A model generated the notes under the pieces. It did no database searches and was not told where the DNA came from. It was given only the letters and a program-made list of their open reading frames with translations. DNA of 64,000 nucleotides, taken from assembly GCA_002162955.1 (NCBI GenBank), contig MABD01000052.1, positions 1 to 64,000 on the forward strand. Reading direction: 5' to 3'. The DNA is from Gammaproteobacteria bacterium 45_16_T64 (GTDB taxonomy: Bacteria > Pseudomonadota > Gammaproteobacteria > Pseudomonadales > Ketobacteraceae). The translations under genes were made by a program, and so were the position numbers. Numbering within the stretch: the first letter of the stretch is position 1; every line of letters starts with the position of its first letter. Shown piece by piece: positions 36,720-44,990 of this stretch.

Positions 36720-36746
36720 ATTGGAGTAATACCATATTACTCCAAT
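36720..36746. other. 11-bp perfect inverted repeat after small secreted gene
   Basis: ATTGGAGTAAT and ATTACTCCAAT enclose ACCAT. It lies 35 bases after the stop of the secreted-protein gene and probably stops or protects its transcript, although no T-run follows. Confidence 0.5.
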
Positions 36747-36833
36747 GCGGGCGGTCAGGCGGGAGATATTGAGGTTGAAATTCAAACGTTCCTCTAACGT
36801 TGTTAATGCCATTAATTATTAACTAATCAGTAC

Positions 36834-36869
36834 GTCAAACTCATGCTGATAAGTGCTAGTGAGTTTGAC
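36834..36869 (-). terminator. Hairpin overlapping the trpG stop
   Basis: GTCAAACTCA and TGAGTTTGAC form a perfect 10-bp stem that includes the trpG stop codon. On the minus strand it is followed by an AT-rich stretch, but no strong T-run. Confidence 0.55.
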
Positions 36870-37524
36870 AGAATAGAAAGTTCCGTATCAAGTCCTTCCC
36901 GCCCTCGGTTGCAAAAGATTCTGGATGAAACTGAATGCCGTAAATGGGGTATTCTTTATGTTGCACCGCCATAATCTCAAAGTTGTTGTTCTGGCGAATG
37001 TGTTCAATATCCGTAAACTGATCTACCGTAAGTTCACCCACCGCTGCGGTTAATAACAAACACTCAGGAAAACTCTCTGTCTCACCAATCAATGAATGAT
37101 AACGCATCACTTCAAGCTGATCGGGGATATCCCTAAATAGGCCTTGCTCATTGTGAGTAATCGGACTTACTTTTCCATGCATGGGCAATTTGGCTTTAAT
37201 GACTTTACCACCAAATCCATGAACGATACCTTGCATGCCCAAACAAACACCGAGTAGTGGGGTGTTTGGACCAAAGGTTTGGATGACTTGGGCAGAGATG
37301 CCAAAGTAATCTTCATCATTCGGTGAGCCTGGTCCAGGGGAAATAATAATTCTATCGGGGTCGTACTGGCGAATATCTTCTAGGGTGATCTTGTCATTGC
37401 GTTTTACGACGACATCAAAGTTATCGATATTCCCTTGGTTTTTTTCCGCCGTTAGCACTTCACCAATAAATTGATAAAGGTTGTAGGTGAACGAATCGTA
37501 GTTATCAATTATGTAAACTTTCAT
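36856..37524 (-). CDS. trpG: Anthranilate synthase component II (glutamine amidotransferase)
   Basis: The 222-residue class I glutamine amidotransferase supplies ammonia from glutamine to TrpE for anthranilate synthesis. It starts VYIIDNYDSFTYNLYQ, has IISPGPGSPND, the nucleophile elbow LLGVCLGMQGI with catalytic Cys, and the C-terminal QFHPES with catalytic His-x-Glu. ATG 37524 (four bases after the trpE stop) is preferred over GTG 37539, which would add five residues and overlap trpE. It is third in trpR-trpE-trpG. Such subunits can also serve PabB in folate synthesis. Confidence 0.92.
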   Translation of the reverse strand: MKVYIIDNYDSFTYNLYQFIGEVLTAEKNQGNIDNFDVVVKRNDKITLEDIRQYDPDRIIISPGPGSPNDEDYFGISAQVIQTFGPNTPLLGVCLGMQGIVHGFGGKVIKAKLPMHGKVSPITHNEQGLFRDIPDQLEVMRYHSLIGETESFPECLLLTAAVGELTVDQFTDIEHIRQNNNFEIMAVQHKEYPIYGIQFHPESFATEGGKDLIRNFLFCQTH

Positions 37525-37528
37525 GAGT

Positions 37529-38956
37529 TCAATTTCCACTTGCTACTGGCGTCATAAACTTATCGAGGACTTTTTTGGTGCCCGCGAACTTGCGTTGTAT
37601 TTCTTCGTATTCGTCTTCTGGGTTGGAGTCGTAGACATTGCCACCGCAGGTTTGTACGTAGGCTTCTTCTCCATTGGCAAAAACAGTGCGAATGGGAATG
37701 GCAAAAGCACAGTCACCATTAAAGGAGAAGTGGCCTACAGCGCCGCCATATGGCCCTCTACCTTCACCTTCAAGATCATCGATAATTTTCATAGCCTCTA
37801 TTTTTGGCGCGCCGGTGAGGGTACCTGCGGGAAAATTGCTGGCAAGGGCAGAGAACATGTCTTCTTTGTCGGAAATAATGCCGACAATCTCACTGGCAAT
37901 ATGTTGTACGTGGCTAAAACGCTTAATATCCATCAGATTACGGACTTTAACGGTGCCAAATTGTGCCACGCGGCCAATATCGTTGCGGTGCAGATCCACA
38001 ATCATATTGTGTTCTGCGATTTCCTTAGGGTCGTTGAGTAGGGTGCGAGCAAAGAGGGTGTCTTCTTGTGGTGTTGTTCCGCGTTTCGCGGTGCCTGCCA
38101 GTGGAAAGGTCTCCATTTCGCCTTGTCGTAGTCGGAAGAGCAGCTCTGGACTAGCGCCAATTAGCGTTTGTTCGCCAAATTTGACGTAATACATTTGCGG
38201 CGACGGGTTCACTTCACGAAGTTGTTCATAGATGTTGACCGTGTCACCCTCTAGCCGAAAACGCTTTTTAAAACCCACTTCGGTTTGAAAGATTTTGCCC
38301 TCAATAATATCTTGCTTCACCTTCAAGACCGCGTCCCGATGATCTTCCTTGGTCATGGTTTCGCCCATGGGAGTAATACGAAGTTCGCCACTGACCACAT
38401 CGTCTTCTGCCATTAAGGATTCGACCAATGGAAGCCGGTTGTCACTATAGTAAAAGTAGATAACTTCGCCGGTCATCTTGTCGAGAATAAGGCCGTCTTT
38501 GTATAAACCAAAGCGGAAGGTATCAAATAAATCGCTTTTTTGCAGGCTAAGGCTTGGTTCAAAATAATTCATGCTATCGTAACCAAGATAACCTGTTAGC
38601 CCCCCAGCATACTTACGGGAGATAACATTTTGAGGCACGATATCCCGTAATAAATAGTAGGGATTATCACTGGTGTATTCTTCACAACTACCGTCACGAG
38701 CTTCAATCGTGAGGGTATTATCATTAGCATATAGAAGCTGTTCGGGATCAAAGCCAATAATGGAGTGGCGGGCAATATGGCTATCTTCACCTAGAGACTC
38801 TAAGTAGAAACAGTTGTCATATCGCTTTTCAATTTTTTTGAATAGATTAAAGAAATCACAATCTGCAGTAATAGTGATGTAATGGGGCTTGCGGGGCAAA
38901 GTGATTTTGCCGGGCTTGTTGGGTGATGCACTTGTGTTTGTCATAGCACTGCTCAT
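37529..38956 (-). CDS. trpE: Anthranilate synthase component I
   Basis: The 475-residue chorismate-using enzyme makes anthranilate with TrpG. It has the allosteric FYLESLG motif (LLES-type tryptophan site), LAGTAKRG (Ala rather than the Lys of aminodeoxychorismate synthase), EHNMIVDLHRNDIGRV, FPAGTLTGAPK and RGPYGGAVG. The C-terminal metal motif reads CGGNVYDSNPEDEYEE, departing from the usual GAGIV..S.P, though the Glu and following Lys are kept. IFQTEVGFKKRF also departs from FQVVLSQRF. It is preceded by trpR (four-base overlap) and should be tryptophan-repressed and feedback-inhibited. Confidence 0.9.
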   Translation of the reverse strand: MSSAMTNTSASPNKPGKITLPRKPHYITITADCDFFNLFKKIEKRYDNCFYLESLGEDSHIARHSIIGFDPEQLLYANDNTLTIEARDGSCEEYTSDNPYYLLRDIVPQNVISRKYAGGLTGYLGYDSMNYFEPSLSLQKSDLFDTFRFGLYKDGLILDKMTGEVIYFYYSDNRLPLVESLMAEDDVVSGELRITPMGETMTKEDHRDAVLKVKQDIIEGKIFQTEVGFKKRFRLEGDTVNIYEQLREVNPSPQMYYVKFGEQTLIGASPELLFRLRQGEMETFPLAGTAKRGTTPQEDTLFARTLLNDPKEIAEHNMIVDLHRNDIGRVAQFGTVKVRNLMDIKRFSHVQHIASEIVGIISDKEDMFSALASNFPAGTLTGAPKIEAMKIIDDLEGEGRGPYGGAVGHFSFNGDCAFAIPIRTVFANGEEAYVQTCGGNVYDSNPEDEYEEIQRKFAGTKKVLDKFMTPVASGN

Positions 38957-39198
38957 TTTGTTCTATTTTTTAATGCCCGAGAGCCTCGGGTGACGGTGGC
39001 GATTCCTACCCCAAGGGATTCGGCGATTTGGCGTTGGGGGACACCCTCTTCGAGACGACGAAATATTTGCAATCGGTTGCAAATTTCACTGAGCTCGGTG
39101 GGCGTTAGCAATGCCTGTAGTCGGCTACTTAGTTCAGCTTCGCTGTCTGCTGCCAGTAAGTGTTCGAGCAGTTCGCTAAGATGTTTGGGGTCATTCAT
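38953..39198 (-). CDS. trpR: Trp operon repressor
   Basis: The TrpR-family protein has the conserved core LLTPTELSEICNRLQIFRRL, then the helix-turn-helix VPQRQIAESLGVGIATVTRGS. It is a co-repressor-dependent DNA-binding protein. The frame is open to ATG 39219, but a CTAG palindrome (39220-39229) touches that codon and no ribosome-binding site precedes it; ATG 39198 gives an 81-residue protein with a normal leader, so it is preferred. It is first in trpR-trpE-trpG and probably autoregulated. Co-transcription with trpEG differs from E. coli, where trpR is separate. Confidence 0.9.
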   Translation of the reverse strand: MNDPKHLSELLEHLLAADSEAELSSRLQALLTPTELSEICNRLQIFRRLEEGVPQRQIAESLGVGIATVTRGSRALKNRTK

Positions 39199-39219
39199 GG
39201 GATATTTCGCCGTATTCAT

Positions 39220-39229
39220 GTACTAGTAC
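39220..39229. promoter_or_regulatory. Candidate TrpR operator
   Basis: GTACTAGTAC is a perfect 10-bp palindrome with the CTAG core of TrpR operators. It lies downstream of a TTGACA -35-like hexamer on the minus strand (39263-39268), near the predicted transcript start. Confidence 0.65.
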
Positions 39230-39364
39230 GCAATAGCGTTACATTATCACAGGCCGGGGTGATGTCAACCACTGTTCTATCCAATAGAGATAAGGTCTAC
39301 GCAATTGACCTAGCGCGCAGGGTTATGCAAGATGGCTGGATTATCACAGGGAAGGTCCTAATTC

Positions 39365-40276
39365 ATGTCTGTACCACCATTAAACTCACTGAAAACCTTT
39401 ATGCTCGTGGCGCAATCACTCAGTTTTAAGGATGCTGCAGATAAGCTTTTTTTGTCCCCTTCGGCGGTAAGTCGCCAGATCCAAGGGTTGGAGCGGTCCA
39501 TGGGGGTAGCGCTATTTACTCGGGGGAATCGGAGTATCAGCCTTACAGCAGAGGGCGAGACGCTGTTGGGGGGCGTTAAGCAGGCGTTTGCGGTACTGGA
39601 TGCAACCTTGTTGAAGGTTCAATCGGCGGGGGATCAGCAGGTATTACGGGTTGGGGCTCAGCAGTATTTTTCTAACAACTGGTTATTCCCTCGGCTGTCT
39701 GAATTTATTCAGCAGCACCCAGAGATAGAAATTCAGTTTGCCTCCTCTCAGGTCTATCAACCCTTCGATGAGACTGCATTGGATATTTGTATTCGTTTTT
39801 CGCCAGAACAAAAGGAAGGCTTATGCTGTGAGCCTTTTTTTCCACAGCAAGCAATTCTCGTGGCTGCGCCATCGTTGGTTGAAAAGTACAATCTATTGGA
39901 TCAGTTTTCGAATGTGCTTGGGTGCGATTGGTTAACGGTGCGATCTCAATCGAGTTTATTGCAGCAATGGTTCTTATCGGAAGATCTGTTACCTGGAGTC
40001 TCTCGTCAGGTAATTGATCAGCACAGTCATATTGTATTTGATGACGCTCAGGCCGCGTTAACGGCGGCAAAGGAAGGATTGGGGGTTGTGCTTGCGGCAA
40101 GGCCATTGATTAATGACTTACTGGAATCTAAACAACTCATTCAATTGGGAGCTGATAATCCGTTATTTACCAGTGATTACTATCTTGTTTATCCTCAAGG
40201 GTTGGCCGAGCATGAACCCTTGAGGTTGTTTCGAGATTGGTTAATCGATCAAGCGAGTGCGTGTTTAACCGAGTAG
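39365..40276 (+). CDS. LysR-family regulator (GcvA-like)
   Basis: The 303-residue protein is a LysR-type regulator with the GcvA-like opening PPLNSLKTFMLVAQSLSFKD and winged helix-turn-helix LFLSPSAVSRQIQGLE (about 27-42), then a periplasmic-binding-like effector domain. It is divergent from trpR, but no GcvA target gene is adjacent; such regulators control glycine cleavage, beta-lactamase or varied local genes. GGGAAGG lies before the ATG. Its stop overlaps the convergent hydrolase gene by 12 bases. Confidence 0.9.
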   Translation: MSVPPLNSLKTFMLVAQSLSFKDAADKLFLSPSAVSRQIQGLERSMGVALFTRGNRSISLTAEGETLLGGVKQAFAVLDATLLKVQSAGDQQVLRVGAQQYFSNNWLFPRLSEFIQQHPEIEIQFASSQVYQPFDETALDICIRFSPEQKEGLCCEPFFPQQAILVAAPSLVEKYNLLDQFSNVLGCDWLTVRSQSSLLQQWFLSEDLLPGVSRQVIDQHSHIVFDDAQAALTAAKEGLGVVLAARPLINDLLESKQLIQLGADNPLFTSDYYLVYPQGLAEHEPLRLFRDWLIDQASACLTE

Positions 40277-41155
40277 CTCTTGAATATAGTTGGCGACACG
40301 TTGGGGGGCTTCTAACTCCGGTAAGTGTCCGACATCATCCAAGCCAAAAACATCAATGGAATGAAAGTACTTTTTGATGCTATGGAAATTAGTGGTTTTA
40401 TGAGATCGATCTGATTTTCCATATAACGCTATCGCAGGTTGTGTTAATGGAGTGAACTGAGGTTCTTGTTTGGATAGGCTTACTTGCAATGCAGAGGCAA
40501 GGCTATAGCTAGCACCCTGATCAAAGTTATGAGCGCAGTGTTTTTGGATGTGTTGACCTACTTCCGGTGTATGACAGACGAAATCAATCCACTGATGTGC
40601 AATGTCGCGCTTTTTAGTTTTCATTATCAACTGCCCGACGATTGGCGTCGACATAATATGTTTAGGATCTAATCGTTTCTTCCAGCATTGCTCTTCTTTC
40701 CAGTCGGGAGTTTGCAACATAATAAGATGAGAAATGGTATCGGGTGATTTCTCTGCCATGCGCAAAGCGAAGTACCCTGATGCACACGGGAATGCCAATG
40801 CATAGGGAGCAGCATTTAGGGTATCCAAAAATGTTAACAGTACATTGACACAGGATTCGAATTGATAAGACATAGTGATTTTTGATAAAGAAAATCCAAA
40901 CCCAGGTAATTCAAAAATTACGATTTTGTAATCATCTTTTAAATGATTTATCAGATCATCATAGTCTTCTAAATGCGCGGGCGGATCTGTGGCAAACACG
41001 ATAGTTTGCTTACCTTCTCCTTCCATTCGATAACGAATAAAGCACTGGTCTAATTCGACAAAATAGTAATTTTCTTTTTGCTGTTGTTTGGCCCGTTGGA
41101 TAACGGATGAGGATGTCATGCTTGTGGATATAAGGTCTACATATGTTCCGAACAT
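40265..41155 (-). CDS. Alpha/beta hydrolase with apparent Cys nucleophile
   Basis: The 296-residue protein is an alpha/beta-hydrolase-fold enzyme: VFELPGFGFS loop, then AFPCASGYFALRMAEK at the nucleophile elbow, where Cys occupies the position of the usual Ser, ALYGKSDRS for a candidate acid and GLDDVGHLPELEAP with catalytic His. A Cys nucleophile is known in dienelactone hydrolase. It may be a hydrolase of an activated ester or a non-catalytic relative. AGGAAG lies before the ATG. It is convergent with the LysR gene; the target is unknown. Confidence 0.78.
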   Translation of the reverse strand: MFGTYVDLISTSMTSSSVIQRAKQQQKENYYFVELDQCFIRYRMEGEGKQTIVFATDPPAHLEDYDDLINHLKDDYKIVIFELPGFGFSLSKITMSYQFESCVNVLLTFLDTLNAAPYALAFPCASGYFALRMAEKSPDTISHLIMLQTPDWKEEQCWKKRLDPKHIMSTPIVGQLIMKTKKRDIAHQWIDFVCHTPEVGQHIQKHCAHNFDQGASYSLASALQVSLSKQEPQFTPLTQPAIALYGKSDRSHKTTNFHSIKKYFHSIDVFGLDDVGHLPELEAPQRVANYIQELLG

Positions 41156-41450
41156 ACGTCATCTTCCTGTTTTCTTAACGATTTAACGCAGTGTGCGTTG
41201 CGCCACGGCGAAACACAAACGCAAAGATTGCAACCTCGCGTGCGCTGTATGCACGTGAGATGTATGAACTGGTTCCTGGTATTTGGGGTATTGATGGCTG
41301 AGTATATTTCTCAGCAATGCCGTGAAGGCATAGCTAATATCAAGGACTGATATTCTGCAAGGCTTGATAGGTTAAGCGTTATGAACACCCTTGGTTAGAG
41401 ATGGGTATATGTTCTGTGCAGAGTCTCAATCACATAAATGGAGTTATTGA
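41156..41450. other. Intergenic region with three small hairpins
   Basis: This 295-base gap between divergent genes contains an imperfect 9-bp stem (41235-41243 with 41251-41259), a GCTGAG/CTCAGC stem (41297-41315) and a TGCC/GGCA stem near 41319. I recognise no riboswitch or RNA gene. Confidence 0.45.
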
Positions 41451-43121
41451 ATGATAATAAAAAAACGTAATCTGACTATCCTTTCTGGTGCTTGCTTAAT
41501 TGCAGCGTGTAGTAGTTATTCTCTTTTGTGGGAGGCTGAGTTATTAGGGGGCAGCAATAATGAGCGCCTATACACTAAAGGTGTACTGCTTGATAGCGAA
41601 CAAAATAGAATCGTGATCGGTGCAGAGACAAATTTTTGGGGAGAAACAGAGGAAGGAGAGCCGCTGTACGGGTTCGATCCTTTGGTCGCAAAATATGATA
41701 AGAATGGCAAGTTGTTGTGGCGTACCACGTTAGATACTCCTTTTGAGCGTACTGCAAGAGCATCTTCTGAGGGGTGGGGGTCTCATGTCGTAGGGGAAGA
41801 GAGGTACCCAGGTGGAGAAGAAGCTCATAGAGTTGTGATTGATGGCGATGATGATATTTATATATTGGCGGCCACGTTAGGGGAAAATTTTAATCAAACC
41901 AGTGGAAGTCAAAGTGACTGGGATCGCGTGTTAGCCAAATATAGCAGGTCGGGTGCGTTATTATGGACGGTAACGTTCACCGATGAGTATGAGAATATTC
42001 CTTTTGACATCGCGTTGTTGGATTCGGGTATTGCGGTGGTTGGTATGCCCCATGACGATGCGGATAACTATCCGGCAACAACGATCACTGTGTTTGACGA
42101 CGATACTGCCGAGGTGATTGCGGAAACAATACTGGAGGGCATTACTACTGATGTGGTCGCCAGTCAGAGTGATACGTTAGCGATCAGTGGCTATGAAACT
42201 GTGACGCAGCTTAACGGGGTGGCAGAAGTTCAGTGGCAACAGGAACTGGCGACCATTGTGACAGTGCCCGATGGGGTTATTCTTCCTTTGTGTTCCGGCT
42301 CTTGGAGCGGTGATAAGAAAGCCGCGGCGTTGAGTTATGACAGCCAGGGAGGGTTATATATCGCGCTTAATAGTAATCCTCCATTATTCTGTGGTTTTTA
42401 TACTATCACCGGTACTACGGATATTTATAAACTCGATGCATCTACCGGTGAGTTCAATTGGAAGTCCACGCTCGCAAAGGATGTACCGGCGGATTCACAA
42501 TTGGAAGCTGTTGTCGAGGGCAGACGCTTCATTCCATTTAGTATGGATTGGCTCGGTTTTGACGGAAAAATTATTGCGGATGAAGAGGGTGTCTACTTTG
42601 CTGAGTCGATGATGGTTATTGAATATTACGCTCAGTTTGTTCAGAACTTACGGGCAGATATTTTAGTGTCACGCCTGGATAGCGCTGGTGCTGATGTATG
42701 GCAAAAGCGGATTAAGAATAGTAGCCAGGTGGTATACGAAGACTCCGAAGTGGTCGACACCGTAAATACGCTCAATCGTTTAGTCGCGGTTAATGCAGAC
42801 CAAGATGGCGGTGTAAACATCGAGCTTGTTGCTGCTGGTTTTGATGGACCAACGACACAAAATTCCGATGGGCTTGGTGTGCTGCAGTCTATGACTAGCA
42901 AGGGTGTTCATTATGATCGCGATGGAAAACGGGCGACGATTTCGACGACTGACAATGCGGTTAGCCGAGGTGCGGTAATGTCTTCCAATAATGATTACGT
43001 CCAGGTGATGGATGACTTTTATCCGGTTTACGGTGAGAATGAAGACGTTCTAATCTATAAACGATTTTTAGGGGTAGAGGACGCCCCAAGCCGCATCATC
43101 ATAAAGAACCATACTCAGTAG
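41451..43121 (+). CDS. PQQ-like beta-propeller lipoprotein
   Basis: The 556-residue protein has a lipoprotein signal (SGACLIAAC, with the lipobox Cys near 20) and repeated segments of the type LVAKYDKNGKLLWRTTL, RVLAKYSRSGALLWTVTF, VTQLNGVAEVQWQQEL and ILVSRLDSAGADVWQKRI, spaced through the protein, which match PQQ/Pyrrolo-quinoline or SBBP-like beta-propeller blades. It would be anchored in a membrane and face the periplasm or surface. Function is unknown; relatives act as scaffolds or sensors. A terminator follows. Confidence 0.72.
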   Translation: MIIKKRNLTILSGACLIAACSSYSLLWEAELLGGSNNERLYTKGVLLDSEQNRIVIGAETNFWGETEEGEPLYGFDPLVAKYDKNGKLLWRTTLDTPFERTARASSEGWGSHVVGEERYPGGEEAHRVVIDGDDDIYILAATLGENFNQTSGSQSDWDRVLAKYSRSGALLWTVTFTDEYENIPFDIALLDSGIAVVGMPHDDADNYPATTITVFDDDTAEVIAETILEGITTDVVASQSDTLAISGYETVTQLNGVAEVQWQQELATIVTVPDGVILPLCSGSWSGDKKAAALSYDSQGGLYIALNSNPPLFCGFYTITGTTDIYKLDASTGEFNWKSTLAKDVPADSQLEAVVEGRRFIPFSMDWLGFDGKIIADEEGVYFAESMMVIEYYAQFVQNLRADILVSRLDSAGADVWQKRIKNSSQVVYEDSEVVDTVNTLNRLVAVNADQDGGVNIELVAAGFDGPTTQNSDGLGVLQSMTSKGVHYDRDGKRATISTTDNAVSRGAVMSSNNDYVQVMDDFYPVYGENEDVLIYKRFLGVEDAPSRIIIKNHTQ

Positions 43122-43134
43122 TCGTCGCTCGGCA

Positions 43135-43175
43135 CAAAAAAGCCCTGGTGTGTGGAACCACGTCAGGGCTTTTTG
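43135..43175. terminator. Terminator between propeller lipoprotein and ksi
   Basis: An A-rich arm ending AAAGCCCTG pairs with CAGGGCTTT followed by a T-run; A-runs on the other side make it bidirectional for the convergent ksi gene. Confidence 0.85.
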
Positions 43176-43194
43176 TTTTCTTGAGTGGTCGAAT

Positions 43195-43548
43195 TTACAG
43201 GCGATTCTCAGGTGACCAATAAGCCTTCATTGATTGAATCTTGCCTTCTTTATTGAATTCAAACACATCGATAATCTCCAATGTGTTTCCGCCAACAGTT
43301 GCGGTGAATGGAAATGCGGCCGAGTTACCTGCGCAACGTACGCCACCGGTTAGCTCCAATTTAACCCCTAGGCCTTTTAGGCGTTGATAAAACGCCAAAA
43401 TAGCTTCAATGCCTTCGTTAGGCTCTGAACCTACGGGGTCTTCAACGGTGGCGTTGTCCGCATAGATGTCTTTTATCGTGTCGAAGTCATCATTGCTTAG
43501 TGCTTCGATATAGCGTTTTACGATGGCAACTTGTTGCTCTCTTTCCAT
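43195..43548 (-). CDS. ksi: Ketosteroid isomerase (steroid delta-isomerase)
   Basis: The 117-residue protein closely follows the Comamonas ketosteroid isomerase pattern: VKRYIEAL with the oxyanion-hole Tyr at 13 (Tyr14 in Comamonas), ATVEDPVGSEP with the catalytic base D37 (Asp38), and IIDVFEF with D94 (Asp99). All three residues are present. KSI moves the 5,6 double bond of 3-oxo-delta5-steroids to the 4,5 position. It is divergent from the KshA-type gene and shares with it the operator dyad at 43655-43669. The catalytic set makes a true KSI much more likely than a generic SnoaL-like protein. Confidence 0.88.
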   Translation of the reverse strand: MEREQQVAIVKRYIEALSNDDFDTIKDIYADNATVEDPVGSEPNEGIEAILAFYQRLKGLGVKLELTGGVRCAGNSAAFPFTATVGGNTLEIIDVFEFNKEGKIQSMKAYWSPENRL

Positions 43549-43654
43549 GGGTAACCTCTTGAATTAATTAGATACTTTATCGTTAATCTGAAGAGACAGA
43601 AAGACTCGGTAGGTGGTGGTCTAGACTGCTTCTTTATTATTATGGAAGTATATT

Positions 43655-43669
43655 TGCATTATTGTTGCA
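43655..43669. promoter_or_regulatory. Operator dyad, copy 3, between ksi and kshA
   Basis: TGCATTATTGTTGCA lies between the divergent ksi and kshA genes, about 107 and 91 bases from their starts. Its complement with flank (GTTATTTTGCAACA...) aligns to the other two copies, including the left TTATTTTGCAA flank. Confidence 0.65.
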
Positions 43670-43759
43670 AAATAACAAGGGCCTTGATAGCTTATGTCTA
43701 TCTAGTTATTTAGCAGCAGTATTACGAGAACGCAAGATAGGTAAGACGAGGGGAGAGAG

Positions 43760-44878
43760 ATGGGTAAGTATGCAAAGATAGAAGCCGCGGAGATTGAAGA
43801 GCGTTATGCCCGAGGGTGGCATTGTTTAGGAAAGGTGGAGGAGTTTGGAAAAGACCCGGTACGCCTTGAGTATTTTGGTACCAAGTTGGTGGCATTTCGT
43901 GGTGATGAAGACCAGTTAATCATTCTTGATGGGTTTTGCCCGCATATGGGTGCTGATTTATCACAGGGTTATGTCGAAGGGAATTCACTTCGTTGCTCAA
44001 TGCATGCTTGGCGTTGGGGCCAAGATGGTGTGTGTGATGATATTCCTTATGCCAAGAAGATACCGCCAAAAGCCTGTATCAAGGCCTGGCCCGTTCTGGA
44101 GAGAAACGGTCTAGTACTGGTTTACCATGACGCAGAAGATAATGACCCAATACAAGGCCAAGAGCCTCCAGTCATTGAAGAGGCGGGAGCTGATGGGTGG
44201 TCTGAATGGGCAGTAGAAATCATTCCTATAGAGACCAACTGTCGTGAGTTAGTGGATAACATGGCGGATAAAGCACACTTTGGCCCGGTTCACTCGGCTG
44301 AAGCGATGCGTTTTGAAAATACCTTTGATGGGCACAAAGTGGTTCAGTATATGGAAGGAAAAAGCCCCCGTTTAGCGGGCGATTCTATTCTAACAACAAC
44401 CGCAACCTATTACGGTCCAGCGTACATGATCACCGAAATGAGCGGTGAGATGAACGGAGTCCCTGTTGAATCCAAACTATTGGTATCTCATGTACCGACA
44501 GGCACTGAGAGTTTTGATTTGCGTTTTGGCGTGATGGTGAAGCTATTCCCCGGCATGTCAAAAGAAGATAGTGATGCAATGGTTCAAGGTTATGTGCAAT
44601 TAACGCAGCAAGCGTTTTTTGAAGATGTACATTTTTGGCATACCAAAGCTCGTGTGGATAATCCTGTATTGTGTGACGGTGACGGCCCTATATACAAGCT
44701 ACGCCAGTGGTATAGCCAATTCTATGTGGATATTGCCGATGTACCTTCTACGTGGGATGCATCAAAAACCTACGCGGTTGATTCAGTGAATCCTATTCCA
44801 CATCAAAAAGTGGCGATAGATGACGCTAATGCAGCGGCGTATGCGGCCCAGCAAGCTGAAGCGGAAGTTGATGCATAG
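43760..44878 (+). CDS. kshA: KshA-type Rieske oxygenase (3-ketosteroid 9alpha-hydroxylase)
   Basis: The 372-residue oxygenase has a Rieske [2Fe-2S] centre with ligands C60, H62, C79 and H82 (CPHMGADLS, CSMHAWRW) and a catalytic iron site DKAHFGPVH (D170, H173, H178). The blocks ETNCRELVDNMADKAHF and YGPAYMITEM and RQWYSQFYVDIADV match KshA, which hydroxylates C9 of 3-ketosteroids and, after delta1-dehydrogenation, opens ring B. KstD and KSI in the window support this. The reductase partner is not adjacent; the fusion at 7979 is a candidate. A strong terminator follows. Confidence 0.87.
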   Translation: MGKYAKIEAAEIEERYARGWHCLGKVEEFGKDPVRLEYFGTKLVAFRGDEDQLIILDGFCPHMGADLSQGYVEGNSLRCSMHAWRWGQDGVCDDIPYAKKIPPKACIKAWPVLERNGLVLVYHDAEDNDPIQGQEPPVIEEAGADGWSEWAVEIIPIETNCRELVDNMADKAHFGPVHSAEAMRFENTFDGHKVVQYMEGKSPRLAGDSILTTTATYYGPAYMITEMSGEMNGVPVESKLLVSHVPTGTESFDLRFGVMVKLFPGMSKEDSDAMVQGYVQLTQQAFFEDVHFWHTKARVDNPVLCDGDGPIYKLRQWYSQFYVDIADVPSTWDASKTYAVDSVNPIPHQKVAIDDANAAAYAAQQAEAEVDA

Positions 44879-44930
44879 GTTATAGAGTAAAGACAATATC
44901 GAAGCACGTGAGTAAGTAATGTTGTCTATA

Positions 44931-44959
44931 AAAAAAGGTGTCTTCGGACATCTTTTTTT
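44931..44959 (+). terminator. UUCG-tetraloop terminator of kshA
   Basis: AAAAAAGGTGTC and GACATCTTTTTT pair around TTCG, with an eight-base T-run. The possible upstream start at 44919 for the next gene lies at this hairpin, which argues against it. Confidence 0.92.
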
Positions 44960-44990
44960 TGGCATAAATTTATCAAAACAGGAGAGAAAA

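Noticed and set aside
44919-44990. Upstream start for the small membrane protein
   Set aside because: It would require translation through the strong UUCG terminator of kshA; ATG 44991 has GGAGAG before it.
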